Shown here: positions 12,104-20,529 of the stretch, piece after piece
Numbering within the stretch: position 1 is the first letter of the stretch
Layout of the letters: every line of letters starts with the position of its first letter
Assembly: GCF_002891295.1 (NCBI RefSeq)
Contig: NZ_LGUI01000007.1
Location: 1 to 64,000, forward strand
Length of the DNA stretch: 64,000 nt
Direction: 5' to 3'
Origin: Streptomyces eurocidicus
GTDB taxonomy: Bacteria > Actinomycetota > Actinomycetes > Streptomycetales > Streptomycetaceae
Translations under genes and position numbers: made by a program
Notes under the pieces: generated by a model
Databases searched by the model: none
Told to the model about the DNA's origin: nothing
The model's input: only the letters and a program-made list of their open reading frames with translations

Positions 12104-13567
12104 TCAGGCCCCGGCCTTCCGCAGGACCACGTACCCGCCCTCACTGCCCAGCACCGAATACTCCGTACCGGGATGCAGCCGCCGGACGTCCTCCACGACG
12201 TCGGGCACCCCCTTGCCGTCCGGTATCCGCATCGCCACGTACCCGGGTATCAGCCCCCGCGTGTCACCGATCCACAGCACCCGGCAGCGCCCCGCCAGCC
12301 GGCTTATGGGCCCGACGTCGGTCTCGACCGTGGCGTCGTCGGGTATGCGGTCGAGGAGCCGCTCGGCGGCGCGGACGTTCTCCGGTATCCGGTAGGTGGC
12401 GGCTTCGGTCAGGCCGTAGAGCGGCAGGGAGGCGGTCAGGGCCAGGGCCGCCGCGAGCGCGGCGCCGGGCAGGTGGTCCGCGTAGGAGCGCAGCCAGGGG
12501 CGGCGGCTCTCACGGGCCCGGGTGAGGGCGTCGGTGAGGGCGATGAAGACGACGGGCATCAGCACGGCGCTGTAGTGCCAGTCGGTGCCCCAGTAGTGGT
12601 CGTCGTGGGAGGCGAACCGCCAGGCGAGGGTGGGCAGCGCGACGATCAGCAGCGGGGAGCGCAGGGCGAGGAGCCCGGTGGTGGGCAGCAGCAGCCACAG
12701 CAGGGTGCGGATCGCGGTGTCGGCGGGGATGGTCGGGGCGGGGCCGCCATCGGCGGCGATCTTGGTCCAGTAGTCGTAGGAGCCGTCGTTGTTGAAGCCG
12801 GGGATGATCACGCCGAAGGCGAGGGCGGCGGAGGCGAGCCCGAAGGCGACGAGCCCGATGGCGAACGCGGCGGGCTTCGGCTCGCGCCGGGTGCCGCGCA
12901 GGCGTATCAGGATGACCAGGCCGATGGCGGCCACGGTGATCCCTAGGTCCTCCTTGACGAGGACGAGGGGCAGGGCCCATGCCGTCGCGGCCCGCCAGCG
13001 CCGGCGGACCACCGCCTCCAGGGAGAAGGCGAGCAGCGGCATCGCGAAGGCGATCTCGTGGAAGTCGAAGTCGACGGCGCGCTGGACGCCCCAGGACAGG
13101 CCGTAGGCGATGCCGATCGCCAGGCCGCGCTTGCGGCCGAGCAGTCCGGCGGCGAGCCGGGTGACGGGCGCGGCGGACAGGGCGAAGAGGGCGGCCTGGG
13201 CGACGAGCAGGACGACGGGGCCCGGGAAGAGCCGGTAGAGCGGGGCGAGGAGTGCTGTGACGGGGCTGAAGTGGTCGCCGAGGATGTTGGTGCCCGGGCC
13301 CTTGAGGTCGGCGACCGGTGCCCGGAGGTGGGCGTAGCCGCGTATGGCCTGCTCGAAGATGCCGAGGTCCCAGGACATGGTGAGCATCCGCCGGTGCCGG
13401 CAGACCGACAGCGTGGTGAAGAGGACGAAGAGGGCGCCCGCCACCCAGTAGGGATCGAGCCGGGGCGCGCGCAGGGCGTGGGCGCGGAGCCGGCCCCCGG
13501 GTGCCGCCGCTGCCTCTGCCGCGGTCCGGTCCGGTGCCGGAGCGGTGGCGGCTGGGGCCGGGTCCAT
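12104..13567 (-). CDS. DUF2079 polytopic membrane protein
   Basis: This is a 487-aa integral membrane protein from ATG 13567. The N-terminal ~40 residues are Ala/Pro-rich and cytosolic. About ten hydrophobic helices follow, with the conserved DUF2079 features WDLGIFEQAI, GDHFSP, FDFHEIAFA and VKEDLGI, then DDHYWGTDWHYSAVLMPVVFIAL. The C-terminal ~100 residues form a soluble domain. DUF2079 proteins have the overall look of GT-C-fold glycosyltransferases, but no activity is established, so transferase activity is only a possibility. No operon partner overlaps it; the next gene, also on the minus strand, starts 178 bases upstream. Confidence 0.85.
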   Translation of the reverse strand: MDPAPAATAPAPDRTAAEAAAAPGGRLRAHALRAPRLDPYWVAGALFVLFTTLSVCRHRRMLTMSWDLGIFEQAIRGYAHLRAPVADLKGPGTNILGDHFSPVTALLAPLYRLFPGPVVLLVAQAALFALSAAPVTRLAAGLLGRKRGLAIGIAYGLSWGVQRAVDFDFHEIAFAMPLLAFSLEAVVRRRWRAATAWALPLVLVKEDLGITVAAIGLVILIRLRGTRREPKPAAFAIGLVAFGLASAALAFGVIIPGFNNDGSYDYWTKIAADGGPAPTIPADTAIRTLLWLLLPTTGLLALRSPLLIVALPTLAWRFASHDDHYWGTDWHYSAVLMPVVFIALTDALTRARESRRPWLRSYADHLPGAALAAALALTASLPLYGLTEAATYRIPENVRAAERLLDRIPDDATVETDVGPISRLAGRCRVLWIGDTRGLIPGYVAMRIPDGKGVPDVVEDVRRLHPGTEYSVLGSEGGYVVLRKAGA

Positions 13568-13745
13568 GGGGGAGTCCTTTTCTCTGGGGCTGCGGGGGAC
13601 GCGTGGGACGACCGTCCGGGCGGACGGGACGACTGTCGGAAAAGATACGCGGAGCCCCTCGGCGTCCGGCCCCCCTTCAGGAGACGGGCCGTCGCCCGGA
13701 CCGGTTCAGTCTGGTCCGGACCGCCTCGGCCTCGTCGGGGGCGGC

Positions 13746-14471
13746 TCAGCCCGCCTTCTTCCAGTCCGCGCAGCCGTTGGTCTTGAAGTAGCCGTCCTCG
13801 GGGGCGAGCGTCACGATGCCGCTGCCGGTGACGTTCTCGTTGGCTTCGATGGAGTCCATCTCGTGGAGGGCGTCCTTGTCGCGCTCCCAGTAGCAGCCCG
13901 ACTTGTTGCCCTCGGCCTTGTAGGTGCCCGGGGCTATGTCGACGCCCACGCGGTACATGCCGTTCCCGGACACCTGGGCCTGCGGGGCGGCGCCTGTCTT
14001 GTCCTCGGAGACGCGGTGCCAGCCCTTGCAGCCGCGCGTCTTGAAGATCTTGTCGTCCGCCTTGACCGTCACATAGCTCGACCCGACCACGTTGTCGTTG
14101 GCGAGGATGCCGTCCAGCCCGCCGCTGGAGTCCTTGGCCCGCTCCCAGTAACACCCGAGCTTGTTGCCCGTGGAGCGGTACGTGCCCGGCTTGATGTCCG
14201 AGCCGACCTGGAACGTGCCGTTCCCGGAGACGTCGGCCTTCTTCCCGGCCTTGTCCTTGCTGCCCTGGCCCTCCTTGGCATCTCCCTTCTCCGTGCCCTT
14301 GCCCGCGCCCGCCCGGTCCGAGGACGACGAGGCGGTGGGCTTGCCGTCGTCGCCACCGCCGCCGACCGCGGCGCCGATCGCGACGACCACGACGAGCGCG
14401 CCGGCCCCGGTGAGGACCTTGTGCCGTGCGAACCAGCTCCGCTGCTTGTGGGGGTTGGCGTGGTGAGACAT
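13746..14471 (-). CDS. Membrane-anchored protein with two copies of a CYWER-type domain
   Basis: ATG 14471 (241 aa) is preceded by an AAAGG ribosome site. The longer in-frame extension lacks a better start. One TM anchor spans about residues 19-40 (VLTGAGALVVVVAIGAAVGG), and a Gly/Ser/Lys-rich spacer runs to about residue 85. Two homologous units of ~75 aa follow (about 85-160 and 165-241). Each has the order G-F/YxVGxDIxPGTY, GCYWER, an NxNVxGS segment and FKTxGCxxW, with a paired Cys in each. It is probably a secreted or surface module stabilised by disulfides. I do not recognise a named function. Similar G-x-Y-VG-DI-PGTY modules occur in many actinobacterial exported proteins. Confidence 0.65.
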   Translation of the reverse strand: MSHHANPHKQRSWFARHKVLTGAGALVVVVAIGAAVGGGGDDGKPTASSSSDRAGAGKGTEKGDAKEGQGSKDKAGKKADVSGNGTFQVGSDIKPGTYRSTGNKLGCYWERAKDSSGGLDGILANDNVVGSSYVTVKADDKIFKTRGCKGWHRVSEDKTGAAPQAQVSGNGMYRVGVDIAPGTYKAEGNKSGCYWERDKDALHEMDSIEANENVTGSGIVTLAPEDGYFKTNGCADWKKAG

Positions 14472-14667
14472 GGCTGACACCTTTCGGCGTGGGGAAAATC
14501 GTGAACCGATTGGGCAATAACAACAGACGCTGTGAACCGAGTCAACACGGTTCACGAGAAAGGGTGAGTTCACGGCTGTGAAGGGGTCGGGCCGGTGTGC
14601 GCGGGTATGCTCGGCACCACAGCGAGACGACGCAGGCCAGCGAGCAGGCGAGTGAGAGGGGAGCCCG

Positions 14668-16773
14668 GTGCCGGAGAGCGCAGCGGAAGTGACCGCGGCC
14701 GGGATCGCCCGGCTGGCCGGGGTGGGCCGCGCGGCGGTCAGTAACTGGCGCCGGCGCCACTCCGACTTCCCCCAGCCCATAGGGGGCACCGAGACGAGCC
14801 CGACCTTCGCCCTCGGCGACGTCGAGACCTGGCTGCGCCATCAGGGCAAGCTCGCCGAGGTGCCGCTGCGCGAGCGGGTCTGGCAGCAGCTCAGCGGCGA
14901 TCCGGCCGGCGCCGTGGCCGCCCTGCGCGCCGCGGGCTCGGTCCTCCTGCTCGTCCACGACCGTCCGACGACGTGGCTGGAGCTCGCCGCCCTCACCGAC
15001 CTCAAGCTGGCCGAGGAACTGCCCACGGCCCTGGAGGCCGTGCTCGCCGCCCGGCTCGGCGAGGGCCACCCCGTCACCGTGCCCGGCCCCGCCGAGCTGG
15101 CCGTCTCCTCCGCCTTCCTCCGCGGCGCGGCCGAGCTCGCCGCGGGCCGGAGCGCCGCCCAGGTCTATGAATTCCTCCTGGGCAGGCACCTCGACGCCAA
15201 TCCCCGGCAGTACACCCTGACCCCGGCCGGCCCCGCCGAGCTGATGGCCGCCCTCGCCCTCGGCCTCTCCCAGGGGGCCCAGGACCCCGCCGACCGGAAG
15301 CGGCCGCACACCGTCCTCGACCCCGCGTGCGGCACCGGCGGCCTGCTGCACGCCGCCGTCACCACGGGCGCCCCGGCCCCGGCCGAGATCCACGGCCAGG
15401 AGGCCGACCCCGAGCTCGCCGCCCTCACCGCCCTCCGCCTCGCCCTGCACGGCGACGGCCGGGTGCGGGTGCGCGCGGGCGACAGCCTGCGTGCCGACGC
15501 CTTCGCGGACTCCACGGCCGACGCCGTGCTGTGCCACCCCCCGTTCAACGAACGCAACTGGGGCCACGAGGAGCTGGCCTACGACCCGCGCTGGGAATAC
15601 GGCTTCCCCGCCCGCACCGAATCCGAGCTCGCCTGGGTCCAGCACGCCCTCGCCCGCCTGCGCCCCGGCGGCACCGCCGTCCTGCTGATGCCGCCGGCCG
15701 TCGCCTCCCGCCGCTCCGGCCGCCGGATCCGCGCCGACCTCCTGCGCCGCGGCGCCCTGCGCGCCGTGATCGCCCTGCCCGCCGGGGCCGCACCGCCCTA
15801 CGGCATCCCCCTCCATCTGTGGGTGCTGCGCCGGCCCGGCGCCCAGCAGTCACCCACCCCGCACGTCCTGCTCGTCGACACCGCCGGTGCCACCGGCCCC
15901 GCCCCCGCCGGCCGCGACAAACTCCCCTGGCAGGCCGTGCGCGCCGCCGCCCTCGAGGCATGGGAGGACTTCGACCGGCACGGCACGGTCGCCGAGCAGC
16001 CCGGCCGGTGCCGTTCACTGCCCGTCATCGACCTCCTCGACGACGACGTGGACCTCGCCCCGGCCCGCCACCTCCCGCCGCCCGCCGCCGGTGGCGGCAC
16101 CGCCGAGCTCGCCGATGTCCACGACCGGCTCACCCTCGCCCTGCGCAGGGCCGGCGACCTGGCCCCGGCCCTGCCCCCGGAGCCCGCCGACCCCGCCCGC
16201 TGGCCGGCCACCACCGTCGGTGAACTCGCCCGCGCCGGAGCCCTGGTGCTGCGGGCCGGCGGCCCCGGAGCGGTCCCCGAGCCCGGCGCCGGTGCCCCGC
16301 CCGTCCTCACCGACTACGACGTCAAGGCGGGCGGCGCCCCTTCCGGCGCCTTGCCCGAGGGCCCGGCCGAGGAGGCCGTTCTCGTGGAGGCCGGCGATGT
16401 GGTGGTGCCGGTCCTCGGGGACGTCACCGCCGCCCGCGTGGTCGACGAGGCCACCGCCGGGGCCGCCCTCGGCCGCGGCCTGTTCCTCCTGAGGCCCGAC
16501 CCGGCCGCGCTCGACGCCTGGTTCCTCGCCGGCTTCCTGCGCGGCAGCGCCAACCAGCGCCAGGCCAGCAGCTACGCCTCCACCGCCACCCGGCTCGACG
16601 TGCGCCGGCTCCAGGTGCCCCGGCTGCCCCTGGCCGACCAGCGGCGCTACGGCACCCGCTTCCGTGAACTCGCCGCCTTCGAGGAGGCGCTGCGGCTCAC
16701 CGAGCGGCTGGGCGGGCGTCTCGTCCAGGGGCTGTACGACGGGCTGACCGACGGGACGGTTCGGCCGGAGTGA
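14668..16773 (+). CDS. Solitary N6-adenine DNA methylase-like protein (HsdM-like) with N-terminal HTH
   Basis: The protein is 701 aa from GTG 14668, after a GAGAGGGGAG ribosome site. Residues ~8-60 form a small helix-turn-helix (GIARLAGVGRAAVSNWRRR). The SAM-binding motif I, LDPACGTGGLL, is near residue 217. The expected catalytic (N/D/S)PP(Y/F) motif is replaced by HPPF at residue 290. The C-terminal ~230 residues resemble a type I specificity/TRD-like module (ending with ...RYGTRFRELAAFEEALRLTERL). No restriction (HsdR) or separate HsdS gene is adjacent. With His in place of the catalytic Asn/Asp/Ser, methyltransferase activity is uncertain, and a regulatory or DNA-binding role is possible. 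Confidence 0.75.
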   Translation: MPESAAEVTAAGIARLAGVGRAAVSNWRRRHSDFPQPIGGTETSPTFALGDVETWLRHQGKLAEVPLRERVWQQLSGDPAGAVAALRAAGSVLLLVHDRPTTWLELAALTDLKLAEELPTALEAVLAARLGEGHPVTVPGPAELAVSSAFLRGAAELAAGRSAAQVYEFLLGRHLDANPRQYTLTPAGPAELMAALALGLSQGAQDPADRKRPHTVLDPACGTGGLLHAAVTTGAPAPAEIHGQEADPELAALTALRLALHGDGRVRVRAGDSLRADAFADSTADAVLCHPPFNERNWGHEELAYDPRWEYGFPARTESELAWVQHALARLRPGGTAVLLMPPAVASRRSGRRIRADLLRRGALRAVIALPAGAAPPYGIPLHLWVLRRPGAQQSPTPHVLLVDTAGATGPAPAGRDKLPWQAVRAAALEAWEDFDRHGTVAEQPGRCRSLPVIDLLDDDVDLAPARHLPPPAAGGGTAELADVHDRLTLALRRAGDLAPALPPEPADPARWPATTVGELARAGALVLRAGGPGAVPEPGAGAPPVLTDYDVKAGGAPSGALPEGPAEEAVLVEAGDVVVPVLGDVTAARVVDEATAGAALGRGLFLLRPDPAALDAWFLAGFLRGSANQRQASSYASTATRLDVRRLQVPRLPLADQRRYGTRFRELAAFEEALRLTERLGGRLVQGLYDGLTDGTVRPE

Positions 16774-16861
16774 TCTGTTACACCGTCTGATCCGTACAAC
16801 TGGGGCGGCGTTGTCCGGGTCGGTAGATAGGCTCAGGCACAACCGCACTCCAGGAGCAGGA

Positions 16862-17860
16862 ATGAACGGCCCCGGCCTCGCACCGCCGCAGAACAGCCGA
16901 CCCGGCAGATCGATGGTGATCGCCACCAGGGCGGTCGTCATCGTCATCACCGTGTGCTCTATCGGCCTCCTGTGCTGGGTGCCGATGCTGAGGCTCGCCA
17001 TCGTCCGCCGGCGGGGCCAGGACTGGGCGCGGTTCTGGGGAGTGCTGGTCTTCTCCCTCTATCTGATCTCCCTCTTCCGGACGTCGCTCGCCGACACGGT
17101 CTGGCCCAATGTGGCGATCATCGTGCTGCTCGCGATGGGCGGCTACACCCTCACCTCCTATATCTGGGGCGACATCAAGCACCAGAAGGATCTCGCCGCC
17201 CGGCTCGCCCCCGCGTTCCCGCAGGCTCCCCAGGCTCCCCAGGCCGGGGCCTATGGCACCTACGACGCGTACGACGCCTACGCGGGCAACGCCGCCCAGG
17301 CGTACGGACAGCCGGGGCCGCCCGCGGCGCCCGGCGCCGGGGACGTCCGCTCCGCCCACGCCTTCGCGGAGACCCAGCCCTTCCGGACCCCGTTCCCCGC
17401 CCAGCCGTCCCATCCCCAGCCGTCCCACCCCCGGCCGCCGCACGCCGGGCAGGTGCCGCCGACCCCTTCGTACGGCTACATACCCCAGCCCCCGCCGGCT
17501 CCCACGCCTCCGCCGTGGCCGGGCGCCCAGGCGGGCCACGGCGCCCGGGACGTCTCCCAGGCGCAGACGGTCTTCCCCGGGCAGGCCGCGCCCCGGCAGC
17601 CCCAGCGGGTGTCCCCGCCCGTCCAGCCGCCCGCCTCGCCGCGGCCGCCCGTCCCGCAGCAGCACTCCGCTCCGCAGCAGCACTCCGCCCCCGCCCCGCC
17701 CCAGGCTCCGGTCCAGCCGCAGAGTCCGGGCCGGCACCGCCGTCCGCAGGCCGCGGCCCCTTACCAGCCGCAGCGCATCGACGAAGTGCGCGCGGAGCTG
17801 GACGAGTTGAGCGACCTGCTGCGCAGGGAGCCCCGGGACCGTAGGGAGCGGGGCCTGTGA
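16862..17860 (+). CDS. Membrane protein with Pro/Gln-rich cytosolic tail, coupled to kinase
   Basis: The ATG at 16862 has an AGGAG site just upstream; the in-frame extension to 16811 is not needed. The 332-aa product has three hydrophobic helices in about the first 100 residues (~17-38, ~52-68, ~78-97). A long Pro/Ala/Gln-rich low-complexity region (~110-295) and a short charged helical end follow. Its stop overlaps the GTG of the protein kinase gene (GTGA), so the two are translationally coupled. It may be a kinase substrate or partner. No enzymatic motif was seen. Confidence 0.7.
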   Translation: MNGPGLAPPQNSRPGRSMVIATRAVVIVITVCSIGLLCWVPMLRLAIVRRRGQDWARFWGVLVFSLYLISLFRTSLADTVWPNVAIIVLLAMGGYTLTSYIWGDIKHQKDLAARLAPAFPQAPQAPQAGAYGTYDAYDAYAGNAAQAYGQPGPPAAPGAGDVRSAHAFAETQPFRTPFPAQPSHPQPSHPRPPHAGQVPPTPSYGYIPQPPPAPTPPPWPGAQAGHGARDVSQAQTVFPGQAAPRQPQRVSPPVQPPASPRPPVPQQHSAPQQHSAPAPPQAPVQPQSPGRHRRPQAAAPYQPQRIDEVRAELDELSDLLRREPRDRRERGL

Positions 17861-19419
17861 ACGGCCGCGTCATCGCCGACCGCTATGAGCTCGCCACGGT
17901 CATCGGCCAAGGCGGCATGGGCCAGGTGTGGACCGCCTACGACCGCCGCCTGGACCGCCGCGTCGCCGTGAAGCTGCTGCGTCCCGACCGGATGGCCGGC
18001 ACCGAGGGCGCCGAGGAGATGCGCCGCCGCTTCGTCCGTGAGTGCCGGGTCACCGCCCAGGTCGACCACCGCGGCCTGGTCACCGTCCATGACGCGGGCA
18101 GCGACGGCGAGGAGCTGTACCTCGTCATGCAGTACGTGGAGGGCGCCGACCTCGCCGACCACCTCGCCGAGAACGACCCCTACCCCTGGCCCTGGGCCGT
18201 CTCCGTGGCGGCGCAGCTGTGCTCCGTGCTCTCCGCCGTGCACGCCGTGCCGATCGTCCACCGCGACCTCAAGCCGCGGAACGTCATGGTCCGCCCGGAC
18301 GGCTCCGTGCTCGTCCTCGACCTCGGTGTGGCCTCCGTCCTGGACACCGACACCACCCGGCTCACCCGCACCGGTTCCCCCATAGGCAGCCCCGCCTATA
18401 TGGCGCCGGAGCAGGCGATGGGCGGCGCGGTCGGCCCGTACACCGACCTCTACGCCCTGGGCGTGCTGCTCCACGAACTGCTCGTCGGGGAGGTCCCGTT
18501 CGCCGGGTCGACGGCGCTGGGCGTGCTCCACCGCCATCTCTACGAGCCGCCCGTCCCCGTCCGCCGGCTGCGGCCCGAGGTGCCCCAGCCCCTGGAGGAC
18601 CTCGTCCTGCGCCTGATGGCCAAGGATCCGCTGCACCGCCTCGCCGACGCCCAGGAGGCGTACCGGGCGCTGGCGCCCCTGCTGCCGCTCCCCGGCGCGT
18701 CCCTGGGCGGCGCCGCCGGACCGGCCCTGGGGCCCATGGACCCCACGCGTCCCTTCCTTCTGCCGCACGCCCCCTGGCCCGACCGCGCCGCCACCGCCGC
18801 CCAGCCCGCTCCCGTCCCCGCGACGGCGCTGCTCGGCCCGCCGCCGGAGGCCCCCAGCGGCCCCGATGTGGCCGAGGCGGTGGAAGAGGTCAAGCGCCTC
18901 CTCGACCAGGGCGGCATCACCCAGGCCGTGGACCTCCTCGGCTCGATCCTCCCTGCGGCCGCCGCCGAGCACGGCGAGCGGTCCACGGTGGTGCGCACCC
19001 TCCGCAGGCAGTACGCGGCCACCCTGATGGACGACGGCCAGTACCGGCGGGCGCTGCCCGAACTGCGCCGCCTCGCCGACGACTACGCCACCGAGAGCGG
19101 CCCGCAGGCCGCCCGCCGGGTGCTGCGCTTCCAGTACGACGCCGCGCAGTGCCTGGAGCAGCTCGGGGAGGCGGTCGCGGCGCTCGCCGAGTACCGCGCC
19201 CTGCTCCCGCACTTCGAGAACCACCCGGACGACCCCACCACGCCCCTGGACATCCGCCGCCGCATCGGCCATCTGCTGCTGTCCCTCGGCGACCGGCAGG
19301 CCGCCCACGACACGCTCGTCGCGCTGCTCCACGACGCCGAGCGGCTGCACGGCCCGCACCACCCGCTGCCCGCCGAGGTCCGGCACACCCTCCAGTGGCT
19401 CGGCCAGGTGCAGGCGTGA
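17857..19419 (+). CDS. Ser/Thr protein kinase with C-terminal TPR-like domain
   Basis: This is a 520-aa Hanks-type kinase. The kinase domain (~8-275) shows the Gly-rich loop GQGGMGQVW, invariant Lys39 (VAVKLL), HRDLKPRN with catalytic Asp137, DLGVAS in place of DFG, and GSPAYMAPEQ. A short Pro-rich linker (~290-335) precedes a helical region (~340-520) that looks like tetratricopeptide-type repeats (VDLLGSILPAAAAEHGERS..., LGEAVAALAEYRALLP). No TM segment or PASTA domain is visible, so it is probably cytosolic, perhaps recruited by the membrane protein encoded upstream with which it overlaps. Phosphorylation targets are unknown. Confidence 0.9.
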   Translation: MNGRVIADRYELATVIGQGGMGQVWTAYDRRLDRRVAVKLLRPDRMAGTEGAEEMRRRFVRECRVTAQVDHRGLVTVHDAGSDGEELYLVMQYVEGADLADHLAENDPYPWPWAVSVAAQLCSVLSAVHAVPIVHRDLKPRNVMVRPDGSVLVLDLGVASVLDTDTTRLTRTGSPIGSPAYMAPEQAMGGAVGPYTDLYALGVLLHELLVGEVPFAGSTALGVLHRHLYEPPVPVRRLRPEVPQPLEDLVLRLMAKDPLHRLADAQEAYRALAPLLPLPGASLGGAAGPALGPMDPTRPFLLPHAPWPDRAATAAQPAPVPATALLGPPPEAPSGPDVAEAVEEVKRLLDQGGITQAVDLLGSILPAAAAEHGERSTVVRTLRRQYAATLMDDGQYRRALPELRRLADDYATESGPQAARRVLRFQYDAAQCLEQLGEAVAALAEYRALLPHFENHPDDPTTPLDIRRRIGHLLLSLGDRQAAHDTLVALLHDAERLHGPHHPLPAEVRHTLQWLGQVQA

Positions 19420-19487
19420 CGGTCCGGGAGTGACGGTCCGGGCGCGAGGATGAAGGTCCGGCGCGAGCGCTTCCGGGGCGTGCTCCC

Positions 19488-19555
19488 GAAGCGTTCCGAA
19501 GGTTCTCGCGGGCCTGCCCGGGAAGCGTCCCGAACGTCCTGCCGGGCCTGTCCTG
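19488..19555 (+). repeat. Imperfect 34-bp tandem repeat
   Basis: Two units beginning GAAGCGT(T/C)CCGAA (19488 and 19522) match at roughly 80 percent by eye and hint at a decayed third unit. They lie in the ~290-base gap between the kinase and the SurA-like lipoprotein. Confidence 0.5.
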
Positions 19556-19711
19556 AAAGCCTCCTGACGGTCCGTCGCCGAAGTCGCTGACGGGTCGTCG
19601 GCGGAACCGCGCGTCCCGGCGAATCGCGAATCGTTGGTCGAATCGGTGGCCCGCGTCACACCGACTCCCTAACATCGAGGAACCGTCGCACGATCTTTGC
19701 CGGGAGGCTTC

Positions 19712-20329
19712 ATGATCCGCCGAAGGACCGCGCTCTCCGTCTCCGCCGTCGCCCTGCTGGCCGCGGCACCGGCCCTCACCGCCTGCGGCTCCACCGCCCA
19801 TCCGGGCGCCGCGGCCGTCGTGGGCAAGGAGCGGATCACCGTCTCCCAGCTCCAGGCGCGGGTGGCCGAGGTCCGGGAGGCGCAGCGGTCCTCCCCGCAG
19901 GGGCAGCAGGCGGTGGCCAACAGCGCCCGGCTCGGCCAGGACACCCTCGTGCGGCTCATCCAGTCCCGGATCGTCGAGCAGGCCGGCAAGGACAACGGCG
20001 TCGACGTCTCCCGTCGCGAGCTCCAGGAGCAGCGCGCCCAGGTCGAGCGCTCCAACGGCGGCGCCGAGGCGGTGCGCGAGAGGTTCCTCGCGCTGGGGAT
20101 CGCGCCGGACCAGATCGAGCGGGCCCTGACCGTGGAGCTCGTCCGCTCCAAGCTCGACGCCCGGTTCGGCACCGAGCGGACCAATCAGCTCCTGATGCGC
20201 ACCTCCGACGCCCTGCGCGTGGACGTCAACCCCCGCTACGGCACCTGGGACTCCAAGCGGGGTACGGCGCAGGCCGCCCGGGAGCCGTGGCTCCGGGCCG
20301 CCGGGCCGGTCGGGGAGCGGCTGTCCTGA
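19712..20329 (+). CDS. SurA-like N-terminal-domain lipoprotein
   Basis: The protein is 205 aa from ATG 19712 with a GGGAGG ribosome site. It has a signal peptide with lipobox LTAC (Cys at about residue 27). Residues ~40-170 are helical with the SurA/trigger-factor-like pattern VVGKERITVSQLQARV...RLGQDTLVRLIQSRIVEQAGKDNGVDVSRRELQEQ. No PPIase (parvulin) domain follows. It is therefore likely an extracytoplasmic chaperone-like lipoprotein. It sits just upstream of mazG, an order I recall for the SurA-like/MazG pair in Streptomyces. Confidence 0.85.
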   Translation: MIRRRTALSVSAVALLAAAPALTACGSTAHPGAAAVVGKERITVSQLQARVAEVREAQRSSPQGQQAVANSARLGQDTLVRLIQSRIVEQAGKDNGVDVSRRELQEQRAQVERSNGGAEAVRERFLALGIAPDQIERALTVELVRSKLDARFGTERTNQLLMRTSDALRVDVNPRYGTWDSKRGTAQAAREPWLRAAGPVGERLS

Positions 20330-20364
20330 GCGTGGGGGTGCCCTGCGGGCGGCTTTCTCCCCAC

Positions 20365-20474
20365 CCCGCCCCTTCCCGCTGCATCCGATGTGCGGCTCCG
20401 CCGCGTGGCGGGGGCTTCGCCCCGGGCCCCCTTTTCCGCGCTCCGCGCGGTGTCCTCAAGCGCCGGACAGGCTG
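20365..20474 (-). repeat. Dispersed intergenic repeat, copy 2 (inverted)
   Basis: Read on the minus strand from 20474, this begins with the same CAGCCTGTCCGGCGCTTGAG as the element at 12001. It continues through GGACACCGCGCG and the GGGGGCCCGGGGCG core. It lies between the SurA-like lipoprotein gene and mazG. Confidence 0.7.
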
Positions 20475-20529
20475 ACGGGGCCCGGTGGCAAGGGGAAGGA
20501 ACCGCCCGCCACGCCTTAGGCTCGGTCGT

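Noticed and set aside
17761..19659. 632-codon minus-strand frame
   Set aside because: It is antisense to the Ser/Thr kinase, which shows all the kinase motifs.
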